DNA of 7,492 nucleotides, from contig JAOPYP010000780.1 in the NCBI GenBank assembly GCA_025964635.1, positions 1-7,492 on the forward strand. Direction: 5' to 3'. A program made the translations under genes and the position numbers. This document shows positions 5,259 to 7,492 of this stretch, piece after piece. The notes under the pieces are model-generated. The model was not told where the DNA came from and did not search any database. It saw only the letters and a program-made list of their open reading frames with translations. This DNA comes from Actinomycetes bacterium (lineage in GTDB: Bacteria > Actinomycetota > Actinomycetes > Streptosporangiales > Streptosporangiaceae). Position 1 is the stretch's first letter; every line of letters begins with the position of its first letter.

Positions 5259-5373
5259 CGATCCTGCACCGTAACGGATAGTGTGCGATTGGCTTCGCGA
5301 AGTACCGTTTTCGCCGTACCCTGCTGACAGAGCCACGCGTATCCCCGTCGGCTGGCTGCGGCCCGAGGACACC
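5259..5373 (+). promoter_or_regulatory. Upstream region of the GGDEF-EAL gene
   Basis: After the terminator-like hairpin about 115 bases remain before the ATG at 5374. They hold a 10-bp perfect palindrome CTTCGCGAAG (5293-5302) and two TANNNT hexamers that could be -10 boxes: TAGTGT (5279-5284), with TTCGAT 16 bases upstream, and TACCCT (5317-5322). GAGG at 5365-5368 is the ribosome site. The promoter is expected here, but neither candidate is strong. Confidence 0.35.
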
Positions 5374-7492
5374 ATGAGGGATCCGAACGACACCAGGGAC
5401 ATCGGTCCGCGGATCGGTTCCCCGCTGTGGTACTACATCACCGCCGTCACGGTGGCGGGTCTCGCCGCTCTGCTGGCCGCGGCTCGCGGCCTGCCCGGCT
5501 CGGGGGTCTCCGGACTGCTGGACCGCCCGCTGCTGTGGGTCCTCGCCGCGCTGGCCTTCCTCGGCGAGCTCAAGCGGATCGTGACCCCGGGCAAATCCGG
5601 GCCCGACGCCGGCGCCGTGTCGGTGACCTTCTGCTTTGCCGCCCTGCTCTACTGGGGCTTCCCGGTCGCCGTGCTGCTCCGGGCGGTCACCACGCTCGTG
5701 GTCGCGCTGGCCGCGCGCCGGGCGGTCTTCCGGGCGGTGTTCAACGTCGCCCAGCTCACCCTGAGCCTGGCCGCGGCGGCGGCGGTCCTCGCCGCGGCGC
5801 ACATCCACCCGTCCCCGGCCCGGCCCTGGGTCCCCGCCGGCAACCAGGTTGGCGCGGTCGGCCTGGCCGCGGCCGCCTACTTCGCCTGCAACTTCATGCT
5901 GGTCGGCGTGGCTGTCGCGCGGCACGGCCGGGCGCCCGTCCTGGCCACGCTGCGCCGGGCCCTGCCGTACCAGGCATTCGTCACCCTGGCGCTGCTGTCC
6001 GCGGCGCCGCTCGTGGTCGTGGTCATGAACCGCTCGGTGCTGCTGGTGCTGCTGTTCCTGCTGCCGCTCACCGCGGTCTACGCCAACGCGGCCATGTCGC
6101 TGAACCGCGAGTACCAGGCGCTGCACGACCAGCTGACCGGGCTGCCGAACCGCACCCTGCTGCTGCGCCGGACGGCGGAGGCCCTCACCGCGGCCGGGCG
6201 GAGCGGAGCCCGGTGCGGCTTCCTGCTCCTGGACCTGGACCGGTTCAAGGAGGTCAACGACACGCTCGGGCACCCGCTGGGGGACGGGCTGCTCCAGGTG
6301 ATCGCCTACCGGCTGGCCCGCAGCGTGCGGCCGGGCGACGTGGTCGCCCGGCTCGGCGGCGACGAGTTCGCGGTGCTGCTGCCCGCGGTACGGACCGCTG
6401 AGGTGGCCGCCGAGGTGGCCGCGCGGCTGCGCGCCGCCCTGGCCGAGCCGGTTCAACTGGAGGGCATGTCATTCGAGATCGAGGCCAGTGTGGGGATCGC
6501 GCTGTACCCGGATGACGGGGCCACGGTGGAGGTGCTCCTGCAGCGCGCCGATGTGGCCATGTACCTGGCCAAGGAGCGCCGCACCGGGGTCGAGACCTAC
6601 GTGGCGCGCGCGGACCGCTACTCGCCTGCACGGCTGTCCCTGCTCGGTGACCTGCGCCGCGGCATCGACCGGGGCGAGTTCGAGCTGCACTACCAGCCCA
6701 AGGTGTTCCTGGCCACGGGCCGAACCGCCGGGATGGAGGCGCTGCTGCGCTGGCAGCACCCGCGCCACGGGCTGATCGGGCCGGCCGAGTTCATCCCGCT
6801 GGCCGAGCAGTCCTTCCTGATGCAGGATCTCACCGCGCACGTGGTCCAGCTGGCGGTCAGCCAGGCCTCGGCCTGGCGGCGCAGCGGGCTGGCGGCCCAG
6901 CTGTCGGTGAACGTCTCGCGCCGCGACCTGCTGGACGGCAGCCTGGCGGCCACGATCGAGCGCGAGCTCGCCGGGCAGGACCTGCCGCCCGGCGCGCTGC
7001 TGCTCGAGATCAGCGAGCGGGCGCTGACCCGGGAGGCCGCCGACATCGCGGGCGGCCTCAGCGCGCTGCGCGCGCTCGGCGTGGAGCTCAGCGTGGACGA
7101 CTTCGGCACGGGCTTCACGTCGGTGGGCCGCCTGAAGGAGATGTCCGTCGGCGAGGTGAAGATCGATCCGTCCTTCGTGGCCGCCGTGGCCAGCAACCCG
7201 GACACCGAGCTGATCGTCCGCTCGGCGGTGCACCTGCTGCGCGGGCTCGGCATCCGCTCGGTGGCCGAGGGGGTCGAGTCACCGCAGGTCGCGGGCCTCC
7301 TGCAGGCCATGGGCTGCGACGCTGCGCAGGGCTGGCAGTTCAGCCGGCCGCTGAACGCGGCCGCCGCTACCGCCTGGCTGGCCCACCGGCGTGCCGCCCC
7401 GGGCGCCGGGCCGGGCCCTGTCACCGGGCCCGCATCCGTCACCGGCGCCGCATCCGTCACCGGGGCCGCCCCGGGCGGCGGACCCGGCGCGG
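5374..7492 (+). CDS. Membrane-bound GGDEF-EAL c-di-GMP enzyme (RmdB-like), C-terminus cut by window edge
   Basis: There are 706 codons open to the window edge. Residues about 18-240 carry seven or eight hydrophobic spans. The GGDEF domain (about 245-410) starts at 'DQLTGLPNR', has metal-site D287 and the intact motif GGDEF at 328-332, plus an I-site RxxD (R319, D322) exactly five residues before it, so feedback inhibition by c-di-GMP is expected. The EAL domain (about 425-665) has E455 (EAL), N513, E545, E548, D575, D576, K596, E632 and Q652. These match the RocR catalytic residues at one constant offset of 280, so phosphodiesterase activity is very likely. The protein can thus in principle make and break c-di-GMP at the membrane. 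Its position after ligA matches Streptomyces RmdB (SCO5495, from memory), a phosphodiesterase acting in development. GAGG (5365-5368) supports the ATG at 5374. After about residue 670 the sequence becomes Pro/Gly/Ala-rich. Confidence 0.95.
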   Translation, partial: MRDPNDTRDIGPRIGSPLWYYITAVTVAGLAALLAAARGLPGSGVSGLLDRPLLWVLAALAFLGELKRIVTPGKSGPDAGAVSVTFCFAALLYWGFPVAVLLRAVTTLVVALAARRAVFRAVFNVAQLTLSLAAAAAVLAAAHIHPSPARPWVPAGNQVGAVGLAAAAYFACNFMLVGVAVARHGRAPVLATLRRALPYQAFVTLALLSAAPLVVVVMNRSVLLVLLFLLPLTAVYANAAMSLNREYQALHDQLTGLPNRTLLLRRTAEALTAAGRSGARCGFLLLDLDRFKEVNDTLGHPLGDGLLQVIAYRLARSVRPGDVVARLGGDEFAVLLPAVRTAEVAAEVAARLRAALAEPVQLEGMSFEIEASVGIALYPDDGATVEVLLQRADVAMYLAKERRTGVETYVARADRYSPARLSLLGDLRRGIDRGEFELHYQPKVFLATGRTAGMEALLRWQHPRHGLIGPAEFIPLAEQSFLMQDLTAHVVQLAVSQASAWRRSGLAAQLSVNVSRRDLLDGSLAATIERELAGQDLPPGALLLEISERALTREAADIAGGLSALRALGVELSVDDFGTGFTSVGRLKEMSVGEVKIDPSFVAAVASNPDTELIVRSAVHLLRGLGIRSVAEGVESPQVAGLLQAMGCDAAQGWQFSRPLNAAAATAWLAHRRAAPGAGPGPVTGPASVTGAASVTGAAPGGGPGA
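7420..7473 (+). repeat. 18-bp tandem repeat coding VTGxA(S/P) hexapeptides
   Basis: Three tandem 18-base units begin at 7420, 7438 and 7456, each starting GTCACCGG and the first two ending GCATCC. They encode VTGPAS, VTGAAS and VTGAAP at the disordered C-terminal tail of the GGDEF-EAL protein. The third unit is degenerate at its end. The array is close to the window edge and may continue. Confidence 0.7.

Noticed and set aside
2360..5269. Very long open frame (969 codons) on the minus strand opposite ligA
   Set aside because: It is an antisense frame kept open by the high GC content. Its translation is Arg/Gly/Pro/His-rich with no domain, and ligA on the plus strand explains the region fully.
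5259..5373. c-di-GMP or other riboswitch upstream of the GGDEF-EAL gene
   Set aside because: Only a 10-bp palindrome is present. I see no multi-stem architecture or known aptamer consensus in about 115 bases.
5427..6401. Plus-strand frame of 324 codons inside the GGDEF-EAL gene
   Set aside because: It is out of frame with the real gene, has Arg/Gly/Pro-rich nonsense sequence, and the overlapping frame has full catalytic motifs.
4417..6456. 679-codon minus-strand open frame spanning ligA, the gap and the GGDEF-EAL gene
   Set aside because: It crosses two clear plus-strand genes and the intergenic gap, and its translation is low-complexity Gln/Arg/Gly. It is a compositional shadow.

Overview
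The window is very GC-rich DNA (roughly 70% by eye) with strong G/C bias at third codon positions, GTG starts and Shine-Dalgarno sites of the GGAGG type. Gene content and order point to an actinobacterium. The run of a cobalamin-independent methionine synthase-like gene, ligA and a membrane GGDEF-EAL gene matches, from memory, the Streptomyces ligA neighbourhood. The exact order or genus cannot be fixed from this sequence alone.

Left part (1-1850): the first 121 bases hold the start of a minus-strand GNAT-type acetyltransferase gene that runs off the window. Upstream of it, on the same strand, lies a GntR/HutC-type repressor gene with a UTRA ligand domain (281-1111). Divergent from the repressor is a 76-residue single-span membrane protein gene (1436-1666). 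The 324-bp gap between the divergent genes is the most unusual DNA in the window. About 170 bp of it (1161-1330) is only about 50% GC. The gap contains a 15-bp perfect palindrome just upstream of gntR, a tandem 9-bp repeat and a long imperfect hairpin. The small gene is followed by two strong hairpins that insulate it from the next gene.

Right part (1848-7492): a single-domain MetE-like protein gene (1848-2990), probably read from a leaderless GTG, overlaps the start of ligA (2987-5185) by four bases, so the two are probably translationally coupled. After a 188-bp gap holding a terminator-like hairpin comes a membrane-anchored GGDEF-EAL c-di-GMP enzyme (5374 to the window edge). It keeps both active sites and the inhibitory I-site, and its C-terminus has a hexapeptide repeat.

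Reading the parts together: the right half looks like conserved core actinobacterial chromosome (methyl transfer, DNA ligation, c-di-GMP signalling). The GNAT/GntR/small membrane protein trio looks like a self-contained, self-regulated accessory module placed beside it. The trio and its repeat-rich control region are the best candidate for something undescribed. Its function is not evident from the sequence.
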